DNA of 64,000 nt, taken from contig NZ_QEKI01000001.1 of the NCBI RefSeq assembly GCF_003096355.1, positions 558,001 to 622,000 of the forward strand, in the 5' to 3' direction. This DNA comes from Pontibacter virosus (GTDB lineage: Bacteria > Bacteroidota > Bacteroidia > Cytophagales > Hymenobacteraceae). The notes below the pieces were generated by a model. The model did no database searches and was not told the DNA's origin. It saw only the letters and a program-made list of their open reading frames with translations. Position 1 is the first letter of the stretch. Each line of letters opens with the position of its first letter. Both the position numbers and the translations under genes were made by a program. Below, in pieces: positions 23,557 through 31,262 of this stretch.

Positions 23557-24401
23557 TTCCTTTATTTACAGTAGGCTTTTTGGAGATTGAGTTGCTGGAT
23601 GTGCTCGACATCCTGCTTGTTACAGTATTGCTCTACCAGCTCTACAAACTCCTGACCGGTAGCGTGGCCCTCAAAATTTTCCTGGGGCTCCTCTCCGTAT
23701 ACCTGCTATACCTGGTAGTAAGAGCAGCAGGCATGGAGTTGCTCAGCATCATTCTCGGTCAGTTTATGGGTGTGGGTGTGCTCGCAGCTATCATCGTATT
23801 CCAGCCTGAGATTCGTCGCTTCCTTCTGCTTATTGGCAAAACTACTGCCTTTAACAACGACCGTCTTTTCCGGGGTTTCCCATGGCGCCGCGATCAGGTT
23901 GAGAAACTCAGCCTCACTCCTTTTATTGAAGCCGCCAAATCGCTAGCCGCTAAAAACACAGGCGCATTGATCGTGTTTGCCAAGAGCTCTGAACTGAAGT
24001 ACTACGCTGAGTCCGGTGACCTGATCGATGCCGTGATCTCGAAGCGGTTGCTGATGTCGATCTTTAACAAGACGAGTCCGCTACACGACGGTGCCGTGAT
24101 CATATCAGGTAATCGCATCAAAGCGGCCCGCTGTATATTGCCGGTAACAGAGAACAACGACATACCTGCTTCGATGGGCCTGCGCCACCGCGCGGCTATT
24201 GGCCTGAGTGAAGTGACCGACAGTGTGGTGCTGGTGGTATCGGAAGAAACAGGACAGATCGCGCTGGTGCGCAATGCCGAGGTATACCGTAATCTTTCTT
24301 CAGCTGACTTGCGCGTGAAGCTCAACCAGTTCTTATTCGACACAGACCAGAAACCCGCCGCTACACCCGCTCCTACCGAGAAGACGGTGAGTGCTGCGTA
24401 A
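23553..24401 (+). CDS. cdaA: Diadenylate cyclase CdaA (DisA_N domain)
   Basis: A 282-residue membrane enzyme making c-di-AMP from two ATP. Three hydrophobic segments (about 10-33, 40-57, 67-84) precede the DisA_N domain, with the catalytic Asp-Gly-Ala (179-181) and Arg-His-Arg (211-213) motifs and Glu220 in Gly-Leu-Ser-Glu. Length and layout match CdaA. The TTG start overlaps the folP stop as TTGA, so translation is probably coupled. The folP-cdaA pair is common in Bacteroidota. c-di-AMP usually controls potassium and osmotic balance and wall strength. Confidence 0.93.
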   Translation: MIPLFTVGFLEIELLDVLDILLVTVLLYQLYKLLTGSVALKIFLGLLSVYLLYLVVRAAGMELLSIILGQFMGVGVLAAIIVFQPEIRRFLLLIGKTTAFNNDRLFRGFPWRRDQVEKLSLTPFIEAAKSLAAKNTGALIVFAKSSELKYYAESGDLIDAVISKRLLMSIFNKTSPLHDGAVIISGNRIKAARCILPVTENNDIPASMGLRHRAAIGLSEVTDSVVLVVSEETGQIALVRNAEVYRNLSSADLRVKLNQFLFDTDQKPAATPAPTEKTVSAA

Positions 24402-24424
24402 GGTATAAGTCATAAGCTAACAGT

Positions 24425-24455
24425 AAAGCCAGCCTCTCAGGGTTGGCTTTTTTGT
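24425..24455 (+). terminator. Terminator after folP-cdaA
   Basis: Stem AAAGCCAGCC with GGTTGGCTTT (one G-T pair), loop TCTCAG, then a T tract. Confidence 0.82.
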
Positions 24456-24525
24456 TTGACCTGGCACAAACTTAGTGTCTATACTGTATTTTGACACCAC
24501 CTCATTGGGGTCTCACACCACAATG

Positions 24526-24563
24526 TGTGGAAGCGGTTCCCCACCCTTCTATGCGCTTCCACA
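24526..24563. other. Perfect 10-pair hairpin upstream of the small secreted protein gene
   Basis: TGTGGAAGCG (24526-24535) pairs with CGCTTCCACA (24554-24563) around an 18-base loop containing TTCCCCACCC. A second small stem CACAC/GTGTG overlaps on its left. There is no T tract, so it is not a plain terminator. It could be a leader structure or the remains of a repeat. Confidence 0.4.
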
Positions 24564-24693
24564 GTTTAGGGAAAGCACCAAAAAATATACAATTCTGATT
24601 ATCAGTCAGTTGATTAAAAAATGAACTTGTGGCACGGTTATGCCAATAGGGATATCCGAAATCAAATGTTAATCAGAACTAAATAAGCATAAC

Positions 24694-25038
24694 ATGAAAA
24701 AAGCAACTTTTTTAGCAGCCGCCATCGCCCTTCTTGGATTTACATCAATCGATGCAAACGCACAAGCTACACAGGCTGCTGAGCAAGCCCAGACGCAAAC
24801 TCAGAACGACAATAAAGAGAAAGTTACTAAAGACCAGCTTCCTGCTCCTGTAAAGGCGGTTTTGGATCACGAAACTTATAAAGAGTGGACTGTAGGCGAC
24901 ATTTACAAAGTGAAGCCAGCTGAAGGTGCAGCTGACGCAAAAGTTGTTTACGAGATCAACCTGACCAACAAAGAAGGTCAGTCTGGCACGATCACCCTTG
25001 ACGAACAAGGCCAGGACGCTTCTAAAGAGCAAGAATAG
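24694..25038 (+). CDS. Small secreted PepSY-like protein
   Basis: A 114-residue protein with a signal peptide (about 1-23, ending Asn-Ala-Gln), a Gln/Thr-rich linker, and a small alpha/beta domain (Leu-Pro-Ala-Pro-Val-Lys-Ala-Val-Leu ... Val-Val-Tyr-Glu-Ile-Asn-Leu) that looks like PepSY-like proteins of Bacteroidota. It is AT-richer than its neighbours, as expected for a highly expressed small protein, or it may be transferred. It sits alone between two terminators. Role unknown. Confidence 0.7.
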   Translation: MKKATFLAAAIALLGFTSIDANAQATQAAEQAQTQTQNDNKEKVTKDQLPAPVKAVLDHETYKEWTVGDIYKVKPAEGAADAKVVYEINLTNKEGQSGTITLDEQGQDASKEQE

Positions 25039-25078
25039 CCACAGCGCATTTAAGATAATACTTAGAACTATGGAAAGG

Positions 25079-25103
25079 GCCTCCGCTAAGCGGAGGCTTT
25101 TTT
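25079..25103. terminator. Terminator between convergent small genes
   Basis: Stem GCCTCCGC / GCGGAGGC with a very short loop, then TTTTTT on the plus strand. Confidence 0.85.
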
Positions 25104-25107
25104 GCGT

Positions 25108-25326
25108 CTATACCCTATTTCTCCTGCTCCAGAATACCCAATACGCCAGCAACCCGAACACCGGCACAACCCACAGCACGACCATCCAAAGCAGACGCTC
25201 CGTTAGGGTATAATTTGTTCTGAAAATTAGGTGCAGCAGCGAAAGCACCACCAGTAAGTAGTGAGCCACCACCAACAGCACGATGGAGCTGAAGAAAGGA
25301 TCGTTTTGGATAAAACAGAATAGCAT
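25108..25326 (-). CDS. PLDc_N-domain small membrane protein
   Basis: A 72-residue protein with two hydrophobic segments (about 12-33 and 45-65). The second, Leu-Leu-Trp-Met-Val-Val-Leu-Trp-Val-Val-Pro-Val-Phe-Gly, followed by Tyr-Trp-Val-Phe-Trp-Ser-Arg-Arg, matches the PLDc_N (cardiolipin synthase N-terminal) domain, here standing alone with no phospholipase domain. A regulatory or scaffolding role in the membrane is possible. It lies 25 bases after another small membrane protein gene. A second free-standing PLDc_N gene is at 47691-47903. Confidence 0.75.
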   Translation of the reverse strand: MLFCFIQNDPFFSSIVLLVVAHYLLVVLSLLHLIFRTNYTLTERLLWMVVLWVVPVFGLLAYWVFWSRRNRV

Positions 25327-25351
25327 AGAATGGGTTTAAGGATGAACAGAT

Positions 25352-25642
25352 TTATCCAAACAGAATCTGGCTGACAAACCACGCCAGGTATGCTAAGGCC
25401 GGAGCACAAAGCAGCAGCACCATGCCCAGGTTCACACGCACCCACTGCGGGTTGAGCATCATGCTCAGGTAAGCTTCAGCTGAAAGTAGAATAGAGAAGT
25501 AAAAGGTAATTTGCAGTAGCGTACCCGTCAGGTTGACCTCGCCCCGTATACCTGCCGTGGCATAGGCTAGAAACGAGATTACTAACCAGGCCAGCACGGT
25601 ACCGAGTAGCAACTGACCAGCCTTTACTTTTATGTTGTTCAT
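25352..25642 (-). CDS. Hypothetical small membrane protein
   Basis: A 96-residue protein with three hydrophobic segments (about 8-26, 38-56, 72-92), beginning Met-Asn-Asn-Ile-Lys-Val-Lys-Ala. No family recognised. The frame is open to 25699, but the Met at 25642 gives a normal cytoplasmic N-terminus. It probably shares a transcript with the PLDc_N gene downstream. Confidence 0.6.
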   Translation of the reverse strand: MNNIKVKAGQLLLGTVLAWLVISFLAYATAGIRGEVNLTGTLLQITFYFSILLSAEAYLSMMLNPQWVRVNLGMVLLLCAPALAYLAWFVSQILFG

Positions 25643-25687
25643 AGGTATGGCGGGTATAGGTATAACTGATGAGTACAAAGTAATAAA

Positions 25688-25722
25688 AAAAACAGCCACT
25701 CCCCAATGGAAGCGGCTGTTTC
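25688..25722. terminator. Terminator downstream of kbl
   Basis: Stem AAACAGCC / GGCTGTTT with a long loop; minus-strand T tract follows, so it ends the kbl transcript. Confidence 0.75.
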
Positions 25723-25745
25723 TATACCTTGATGGATTTGCAATC

Positions 25746-26942
25746 TTACTTGATCACGCCAAGCTCTTTACCTACCTCCACGAAAGCGGCGATACATTTG
25801 TCCAGGTGCACACGGTCGTGCACGGCGGAGAGTTGTACCCGGATGCGGGCCTGGCCTTTTGGCACTACCGGGTAGTAGAAACCGATCACGTAGATGCCAT
25901 TGTCGAGCATGCGGGCCGCGAACTCCTGCGCCAGCGGGGCGTCGTAGAGCATAACCGGCACAATTGGGTGGTCGCCTGGTTTGATATCGAAACCGGCGGC
26001 TGTGATCTGCTCACGGAAATACTTGGTGTTCCACTCCAGCTTGTCACGCAGCTCGGTTGTGGAGCTCAGCAGGTCGAGCACGGCGATGGAAGCGCCCACA
26101 ATAGACGGAGCCAGTGAGTTAGAGAACAGGTATGGCCGCGAGCGCTGACGCAGCATGTCGATGATCTCTTTTTTACCTGACGTGAAACCACCCATGGCAC
26201 CACCCAAGGCCTTGCCGAGTGTGCCCGTGATGATGTCGATCTGACCCATAACGTTGTGGTACTCGTGCGTGCCTCGGCCGGTCTTGCCCATAAAGCCAGA
26301 GCTATGGCACTCGTCCACCATGATCAGGGCCTTATACTTGTCGGCCAACTCTACAATTTTATCAAGTTGAGCCACTGTGCCGTCCATAGAGAAAGCGCCG
26401 TCGGTTACGATGATGCGGTGCTTGGTGCCGGCATTCACGGCTTCCTGTAACTTGGCCTCCAGGTCTTCCATGTTGTTGTGCTCGTAACGGAAACGCTGCG
26501 CTTTGCACAGACGGATACCGTCGATGATCGAAGCATGGTTCAGGGCATCTGAAATGATCGCTGACTCCGCATCAAACAAAGGCTCGAACACACCGCCGTT
26601 TGCGTCGAAGGCCGCTGCGTAAAGGATGGTGTCTTCAGTGCCCAGAAATTCGGAGATTTTGCGCTCCAGCTCTTTGTGGATATCCTGCGTGCCGCAGATA
26701 AAGCGCACCGAGCTCATGCCGTAGCCGTGTGTGTCGATGGCGTGCTTGGCTGCTTCAATCACCTTCGGGTGAGCCGACAGGCCCAGGTAGTTGTTGGCAC
26801 AGAAGTTAAGCACGTGCTGCATTTGGGTCGTATCAATGTCAGCACCCTGCGGCGTGGTAATGATGCGCTCCTGCTTATACAAACCAGCTTCCTTGATCTC
26901 GGCAAGCTGCTTTTCTAAATCTGGTTTTAAGGTTTCGTACAT
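25746..26942 (-). CDS. kbl: Glycine C-acetyltransferase (2-amino-3-ketobutyrate CoA ligase)
   Basis: A 398-residue PLP enzyme of the alpha-oxoamine synthase family. The PLP lysine is K244 in Thr-Leu-Gly-Lys-Ala-Leu-Gly-Gly; Asp210-Glu-Cys-His-Ser holds the cofactor; Asn-Tyr-Leu-Gly-Leu and Gly-Ser/Cys-Gly motifs fit. It cleaves 2-amino-3-ketobutyrate with CoA to glycine and acetyl-CoA, the second step of threonine breakdown. The first-step enzyme is encoded nearby at 28778-29755 on the other strand. Serine palmitoyltransferase is the nearest alternative family, but length and motifs favour Kbl. Confidence 0.94.
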   Translation of the reverse strand: MYETLKPDLEKQLAEIKEAGLYKQERIITTPQGADIDTTQMQHVLNFCANNYLGLSAHPKVIEAAKHAIDTHGYGMSSVRFICGTQDIHKELERKISEFLGTEDTILYAAAFDANGGVFEPLFDAESAIISDALNHASIIDGIRLCKAQRFRYEHNNMEDLEAKLQEAVNAGTKHRIIVTDGAFSMDGTVAQLDKIVELADKYKALIMVDECHSSGFMGKTGRGTHEYHNVMGQIDIITGTLGKALGGAMGGFTSGKKEIIDMLRQRSRPYLFSNSLAPSIVGASIAVLDLLSSTTELRDKLEWNTKYFREQITAAGFDIKPGDHPIVPVMLYDAPLAQEFAARMLDNGIYVIGFYYPVVPKGQARIRVQLSAVHDRVHLDKCIAAFVEVGKELGVIK

Positions 26943-27000
26943 GGGTTATCTTCGTTAGGCTGTTACTTTTTTACTTTGGTCGGGCAGGTATAGCGCCTGC

Positions 27001-28392
27001 TTATTCTTCAGTTTTGGGCGGAGGACGGCGGATGATGGGCCGTGGCCGTGGTGGTTTCGGTTTTTCCGTCTGTTCCTCAGGTATAGGCGCCTCTCCAGTT
27101 GGTGCTACCTCAGTTTTGTCTATTGCTGTAGAATTCTCCTGCTGTTCTGTTGCGCTCGGATCCGTCTCTGGTACAGCCGCTGCGGGCGGTGTCGGTCGCT
27201 TGATGATGGGCCGTGGTCTTGGCGGCTTGGCTTGCGACAAAGTACCTGGCTCAGTATCCGGCGTATTTTCCAGCGGCTTTTCCCCTGCTGGCTGCGTTTC
27301 TGAAATCGGTGCAACAGTTAACGTTTTCCCTTCAGATGCATTTGATGGAGCCTTGTTCCCCAGAGATACGTTGGCATTAGACTCAGGCATAATAACCTCA
27401 CCCTCAGCAGGTTTTTCCTCTTCTGGCCTCTCTTCCGAAGCAGCAGGTTTGGATAAAGCAGCCGGGCGCTTCATGACAGGCCGTGGTCTGGGCGGCTTTG
27501 GAGCACCTTCGTCGATAGGCTGTGTCGAGTTGCCTATACCTGCTGGCGTTGTTTCTGCAGCAGGCTTGTCTTCTATACCTGAATCCAACTGTTGCTCTTC
27601 CACAGGCTTCTGTAAGACGGTTGGCCTTTTGATGACGGGCCTTGGGCGAGGCGCTTTTCGTGCTTCTGCGGTAGTATCGCTGGCTGGCGCTATACCTTCG
27701 GCTGGCTGTTCCGCCGCGGGTTGCTCCTCACCTTGCGGAGGCTTTTGCAGTGCGGCAGGTCGTTTGATCACCGGTCGCAGACGGGCTGGCTTAGTTGCTT
27801 CGGCTTCCAAAGCAGCTGCCTGATCAGGTATAGCGTTAGCATCTAGCTCCTGTTTAGCTGTTTGATCTTCTGATTTTGCCAAGGCAGCCGGACGTTTGAT
27901 CACAGGCCTGGCTCGTGGTACGGCTGGTTTTGTGGCCTCTTCTGCAGATTTATCCACTGATGTGGTTTCCTCTCCTTCTACGGGTGGTTTCAAGGCGGCA
28001 GGCCTACGCACCACAGGTCTTGGTTTAGGCGCTGCAGCTGGTGTAACCGGCTTTTCCTCAGATGTTTCCTGTGGAACATCGGGGAAAACAGGTATAGCAG
28101 TCGGGGTCTCAGGCACGGCCGTTGGTGGTACTGCTTCAGTTCTACCGGCAGGGGCAGCAGCGCGTCGGGCCGCTGGTCGAGGAGCCGCTGTGGTGGCTGG
28201 CCTTGGTACGTCCTCTTCGCGCAGGTGGTAGCGCAGCCGCACGTTGTTGAGCACCATCTTCACGGCCACATAAAAGCTATTGGGATGCATTTGCGCATAC
28301 ATGCTTTCCCAGGCCTGGTACCGGGCCGGGTCTTCTGCCGCAAAGGCTTCCCTGTTTATCCGCTTCTTTATGAGGTACTCTTCAAACGTCAT
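27001..28392 (-). CDS. Proline-rich repeat protein, unknown function
   Basis: A 463-residue protein, not recognised. Residues 1-60 form a small helical domain (Met-Thr-Phe-Glu-Glu-Tyr-Leu-Ile-Lys-Lys ... Tyr-Ala-Gln-Met-His-Pro-Asn-Ser-Phe). The rest is a low-complexity Pro/Ala/Glu tail with at least seven spaced copies of a basic module, Arg-Pro-Val-Ile-Lys-Arg-Pro-Ala-Ala-Leu and variants, about 45 residues apart, separated by acidic Glu/Thr/Ser linkers; the last copies end Pro-Arg-Pro-Ile-Ile-Arg-Arg-Pro. No signal peptide or membrane helix. Met at 28392 is chosen because a promoter box lies between it and the earlier Met at 28458. Confidence 0.8.
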   Translation of the reverse strand: MTFEEYLIKKRINREAFAAEDPARYQAWESMYAQMHPNSFYVAVKMVLNNVRLRYHLREEDVPRPATTAAPRPAARRAAAPAGRTEAVPPTAVPETPTAIPVFPDVPQETSEEKPVTPAAAPKPRPVVRRPAALKPPVEGEETTSVDKSAEEATKPAVPRARPVIKRPAALAKSEDQTAKQELDANAIPDQAAALEAEATKPARLRPVIKRPAALQKPPQGEEQPAAEQPAEGIAPASDTTAEARKAPRPRPVIKRPTVLQKPVEEQQLDSGIEDKPAAETTPAGIGNSTQPIDEGAPKPPRPRPVMKRPAALSKPAASEERPEEEKPAEGEVIMPESNANVSLGNKAPSNASEGKTLTVAPISETQPAGEKPLENTPDTEPGTLSQAKPPRPRPIIKRPTPPAAAVPETDPSATEQQENSTAIDKTEVAPTGEAPIPEEQTEKPKPPRPRPIIRRPPPKTEE

Positions 28393-28418
28393 AGTGCGCT
28401 GACCGTGTGCTATACCTA

Positions 28419-28426
28419 CAAAGGTA
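28419..28426 (-). promoter_or_regulatory. Promoter -7 box TACCTTTG of the proline-rich protein gene
   Basis: Minus-strand TAnnTTTG match 27 bases before the ATG at 28392. Confidence 0.5.
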
Positions 28427-28613
28427 CGCAAACAGGCCTGAATCGTGTTTATATTCACCTAATTGGCCTGCCATGCTAGCTAAACCGGCCTTTTGCTCAA
28501 CAAATATAAGAAAAACGCACTCCTGAAACAGGATGGCATTATTTCTATTTTACCATTGCGTTACTTAATCATTAAATCTATCCTACGTCCTTTCAGTACC
28601 CGATTCGCCGCTA

Positions 28614-28699
28614 TACCTTTGGTTCATGGTGAAAATAATATAGGTTAAGATTAAGTTAGTGAGCTTGAAGCGCTTGCCTTTGGCAGGCGTTTTCTATTT
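28614..28699 (+). ncRNA. Candidate small RNA (promoter box to terminator)
   Basis: In the 386-base gap before tdh, an exact -7 box TACCTTTG (28614-28621) predicts a start near 28627. A hairpin CGCTTGCC / GGCAGGCG (28671-28678 with 28682-28689, one G-T pair) with TTTTC after it would end the RNA near 28695, giving about 70 bases without an open frame of note. Nothing else in the gap is recognisable. The RNA is a prediction from these two signals only. Confidence 0.35.
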
Positions 28700-28777
28700 A
28701 CGCCCCCTAGGATTCTTGCGGTCACACTTTCAGGATTGACCTGAAATCGGTTACTTTGTGCAAATAATTTAAAGACT

Positions 28778-29755
28778 ATGGCAAACACAAGTGACACGGT
28801 ATTGGTGATTGGCGCCTGCGGACAACTTGGCTCTGAACTCACCCTGGAGCTACGCAACATGTACGGCGGGTCTAATGTAGTGGCAGCCGACATTGCGGCT
28901 CCCAAGCAGGCAGACCTCCGCGACTCGGGCCCATTTGAGAAAGTGGATGTGCTGGACACAAACGTGCTGGCCGAACTGGCTTCTAAATATAAATTCAAGC
29001 AGATTTACCACCTGGCCGCCGTGCTGTCGGCCACCGGTGAGCGCAACCCCAAGTTTGCCTGGAAGCTGAACATGGAAGGGCTCTTCAATGTGCTGGACCT
29101 GTCGCTGGAGCACAAGGTGCAGAAGGTATACTGGCCCAGCTCCATTGCCGTTTTCGGCCCGAACACCCCGCGCCAGAACACCCCGCAGCACACTGTTATG
29201 GATCCGAACACGGTCTATGGCATCAGCAAGCAGGCTGGTGAGCGCTGGTGCGAGTACTATTTCCAGAAGTATGGCCTCGATGTGCGTAGCCTCCGATACC
29301 CGGGTCTGATTGGCTACAAAGCCCTGCCAGGCGGCGGCACCACCGATTACGCCGTAGATATCTACCACAAAGCGTTGGAGGTCGAAACCTTTGAGTGCTT
29401 CCTGAGCGAGGACACCTACCTGCCGATGATGTATATGCCGGATGCGCTGAAAGCGACGCTAGACCTGATGCACGCACCGGCCGAACAGGTGAAGATCCGT
29501 GACTCTTACAACCTGAGCGCGATGAGCTTCTCGCCAAAGGAAATCACCGAGTCTATCCGAAAGTTTATACCTGACTTCAAGATCACCTACAAGCCCGACT
29601 ACCGTCAGCAAATTGCCGACTCGTGGCCGCAGAGCATCGACGACAGCGCCGCCCAACAGGACTGGGGCTGGAAGCCAGGCTACGACCTCGACGCCATGAC
29701 CGAGGACATGCTACTTAATCTGAAGAAGATGAAGGAGGAGCAGACGCTGGCTTAA
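28778..29755 (+). CDS. tdh: L-threonine 3-dehydrogenase, SDR type
   Basis: A 325-residue NAD-dependent enzyme of the extended SDR (GalE-like) type, as in Cytophaga and Flavobacterium, not the zinc alcohol dehydrogenase type of E. coli. The NAD motif is Gly-Ala-Cys-Gly-Gln-Leu-Gly (12-18); the catalytic pair is Tyr147 and Lys151 in Tyr-Gly-Ile-Ser-Lys; Trp-Pro-Ser-Ser-Ile-Ala and Arg-Tyr-Pro-Gly-Leu-Ile-Gly are family marks. It oxidises threonine to 2-amino-3-ketobutyrate, the substrate of Kbl. A generic NAD-dependent epimerase is the alternative name. Confidence 0.92.
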   Translation: MANTSDTVLVIGACGQLGSELTLELRNMYGGSNVVAADIAAPKQADLRDSGPFEKVDVLDTNVLAELASKYKFKQIYHLAAVLSATGERNPKFAWKLNMEGLFNVLDLSLEHKVQKVYWPSSIAVFGPNTPRQNTPQHTVMDPNTVYGISKQAGERWCEYYFQKYGLDVRSLRYPGLIGYKALPGGGTTDYAVDIYHKALEVETFECFLSEDTYLPMMYMPDALKATLDLMHAPAEQVKIRDSYNLSAMSFSPKEITESIRKFIPDFKITYKPDYRQQIADSWPQSIDDSAAQQDWGWKPGYDLDAMTEDMLLNLKKMKEEQTLA

Positions 29756-29843
29756 GTTGTTTGATTATCTTGACAAAGGACTTATAGGGTAAAACACATC
29801 ATCTGATTATCTTCCAAGGCCTTAATTTTACAAAGTATAAAGC

Positions 29844-29882
29844 AGAAAGCGGATGGTGCGAAAGCATCATCCGCTTTCTTAT
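29844..29882 (+). terminator. Terminator after tdh
   Basis: A 16-pair stem with one G-T pair closes on the stable loop GAAA and ends in CTTTCTTATTTT. Confidence 0.85.
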
Positions 29883-30023
29883 TTTCAGAAAACTCACTGT
29901 ATGCCTGATACTTATAAAACACAAGATCTAATTAGAACAATTTTAATCCATACTTACACCTCAAATTATTCAACATGGCATAGTATTTGGTTTTCACTAT
30001 ATATACTTAACCAAACCATCTAG

Positions 30024-30695
30024 ATGAAACTAAAACTACTAGCCCTTTCCTGCTGCCTGGCCGCAGCTTTCACCGCGCAGGCGCAAACCGCAGAGGTAGT
30101 GCAACCTGAAAACAAAGCTTATAAGCCAACTAATGGCGACATTACTACTGAAGTAAGTGTCAATTTGGAATATGGCACATTCCTGAACGGTGGCCAGCTG
30201 CGTGTCCGTAAGTTTACTGCCGAACATAAGGCCCTGCGTCTAGGCACCAGTCTAGACTATACCTATAGCAAAATGGACGCTGATGTCTATAGCTCTACTT
30301 TCGGAATTAGCCTGGCACCAGGTATAGAAAGGCACTTTGGTGGTACTAACAGGCTTTCACCTTATATCGGAGTTGAGTTGCCGATTGGTTTCAGAACATC
30401 GAAGTATGAAACGGATTACTTCACTGTAAAGGGATCGACAGCTTATAACAGTTCAGCGGATCGAGCCAATTTCAATATAGGCTTGAACGGCCTGGCAGGT
30501 GTCGATTATTATTTTGCGCCACGTTTTTACATGGGGTTCGAAGTTGGTGCAGGCGTGCGCTATAATAAATACAATGACATTGAAACTACCTTCAAAAGAG
30601 ATTTACCTAACTCTTCTCAAGACCTGGAAGGCTACCACTCTATTCGCTTCTCTCCCTTTGCCAATGGAGGCCTCCGGGTTGGATTTGTATTTTAA
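30024..30695 (+). CDS. Outer-membrane beta-barrel protein
   Basis: A 223-residue protein with a signal peptide (about 1-20, ending Ala-Gln-Ala-Gln), alternating polar and aromatic strands typical of an eight-stranded beta barrel, and a C-terminal strand ending Gly-Phe-Val-Phe, the usual outer-membrane assembly signal. No specific family or substrate is recognised. It is a single gene with a terminator downstream. Confidence 0.78.
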   Translation: MKLKLLALSCCLAAAFTAQAQTAEVVQPENKAYKPTNGDITTEVSVNLEYGTFLNGGQLRVRKFTAEHKALRLGTSLDYTYSKMDADVYSSTFGISLAPGIERHFGGTNRLSPYIGVELPIGFRTSKYETDYFTVKGSTAYNSSADRANFNIGLNGLAGVDYYFAPRFYMGFEVGAGVRYNKYNDIETTFKRDLPNSSQDLEGYHSIRFSPFANGGLRVGFVF

Positions 30696-30727
30696 TAAAA
30701 ATTAAAGATTAGCTACACTTGTACAAT

Positions 30728-30760
30728 CAGCCGCCTGCATCTTGTTGGCGGCTGTTTTCT
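30728..30760 (+). terminator. Terminator after the beta-barrel gene
   Basis: Stem CAGCCGCC / GGCGGCTG, 11-base loop, then TTTTCTT. Confidence 0.85.
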
Positions 30761-30848
30761 TATTCAGCAGTTAACCTATATTTTGCACAAAACGTCTATA
30801 AGTTACAACGGTGCCGCGGCAGGTTCACCGACTTCAAAATAATGAAAC

Positions 30849-31187
30849 ATGACTGTAACTGATATAAATGACGATAAGCTGCGCAAGCTGATTTTTGAAA
30901 AAGAAAGAGTGATCGTAAAATTCACTGATCCGGGATGCCCCGTCTGCAAGCAGTTATCCCCTTTTTTCCGGAAGCTCTCCACTGAACCTCAATACAACAG
31001 TATCACCTTCACGCGCATGAGCGCCAGCGAGAACCCTGTGTCCAGCCAGGAAGTCAAACTATCAGGCACGCCTTTTTTTGCTACTTACCTGAAAGGAACA
31101 ATTCAGGAGTGCGGCATTGTTGACACCGAAGAAGGCATTCGCGCCATGCTGACCCGGCTCCTGCAACCTGCTGGTCAGGAAACCTGA
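30849..31187 (+). CDS. Thioredoxin-like protein with CPVC motif
   Basis: A 112-residue cytosolic thioredoxin-fold protein. The active site is Asp-Pro-Gly-Cys-Pro-Val-Cys-Lys (cysteines about 29 and 32); the tryptophan usual before the first cysteine is missing. A cis-proline follows in Ser-Gly-Thr-Pro-Phe-Phe near residue 75. It may be a minor thioredoxin or a thiol protein with its own partner. It stands between the barrel gene and the DUF4403 gene with about 75 bases to the latter. Confidence 0.78.
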   Translation: MTVTDINDDKLRKLIFEKERVIVKFTDPGCPVCKQLSPFFRKLSTEPQYNSITFTRMSASENPVSSQEVKLSGTPFFATYLKGTIQECGIVDTEEGIRAMLTRLLQPAGQET

Positions 31188-31262
31188 TACATACGCCTCG
31201 TGCTGCGTACGGGTAATGGGCAGAAGCCGTAACTTGCGCCATTATTTAGAAGGCTATACTTC

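Noticed and set aside
24630..24644. Sigma-54-like promoter TGGCACGGTTATGCC before the small secreted protein gene
   Set aside because: The GG and GC pairs are 11 rather than 12 bases apart and the TTGC block is off by one; no sigma-54 activator is nearby.
27014..28231. Plus-strand Gly/Ser/Val-rich frames opposite the proline-rich protein gene
   Set aside because: They are the complement of Pro/Ala/Arg codon repeats; no start signal or family.
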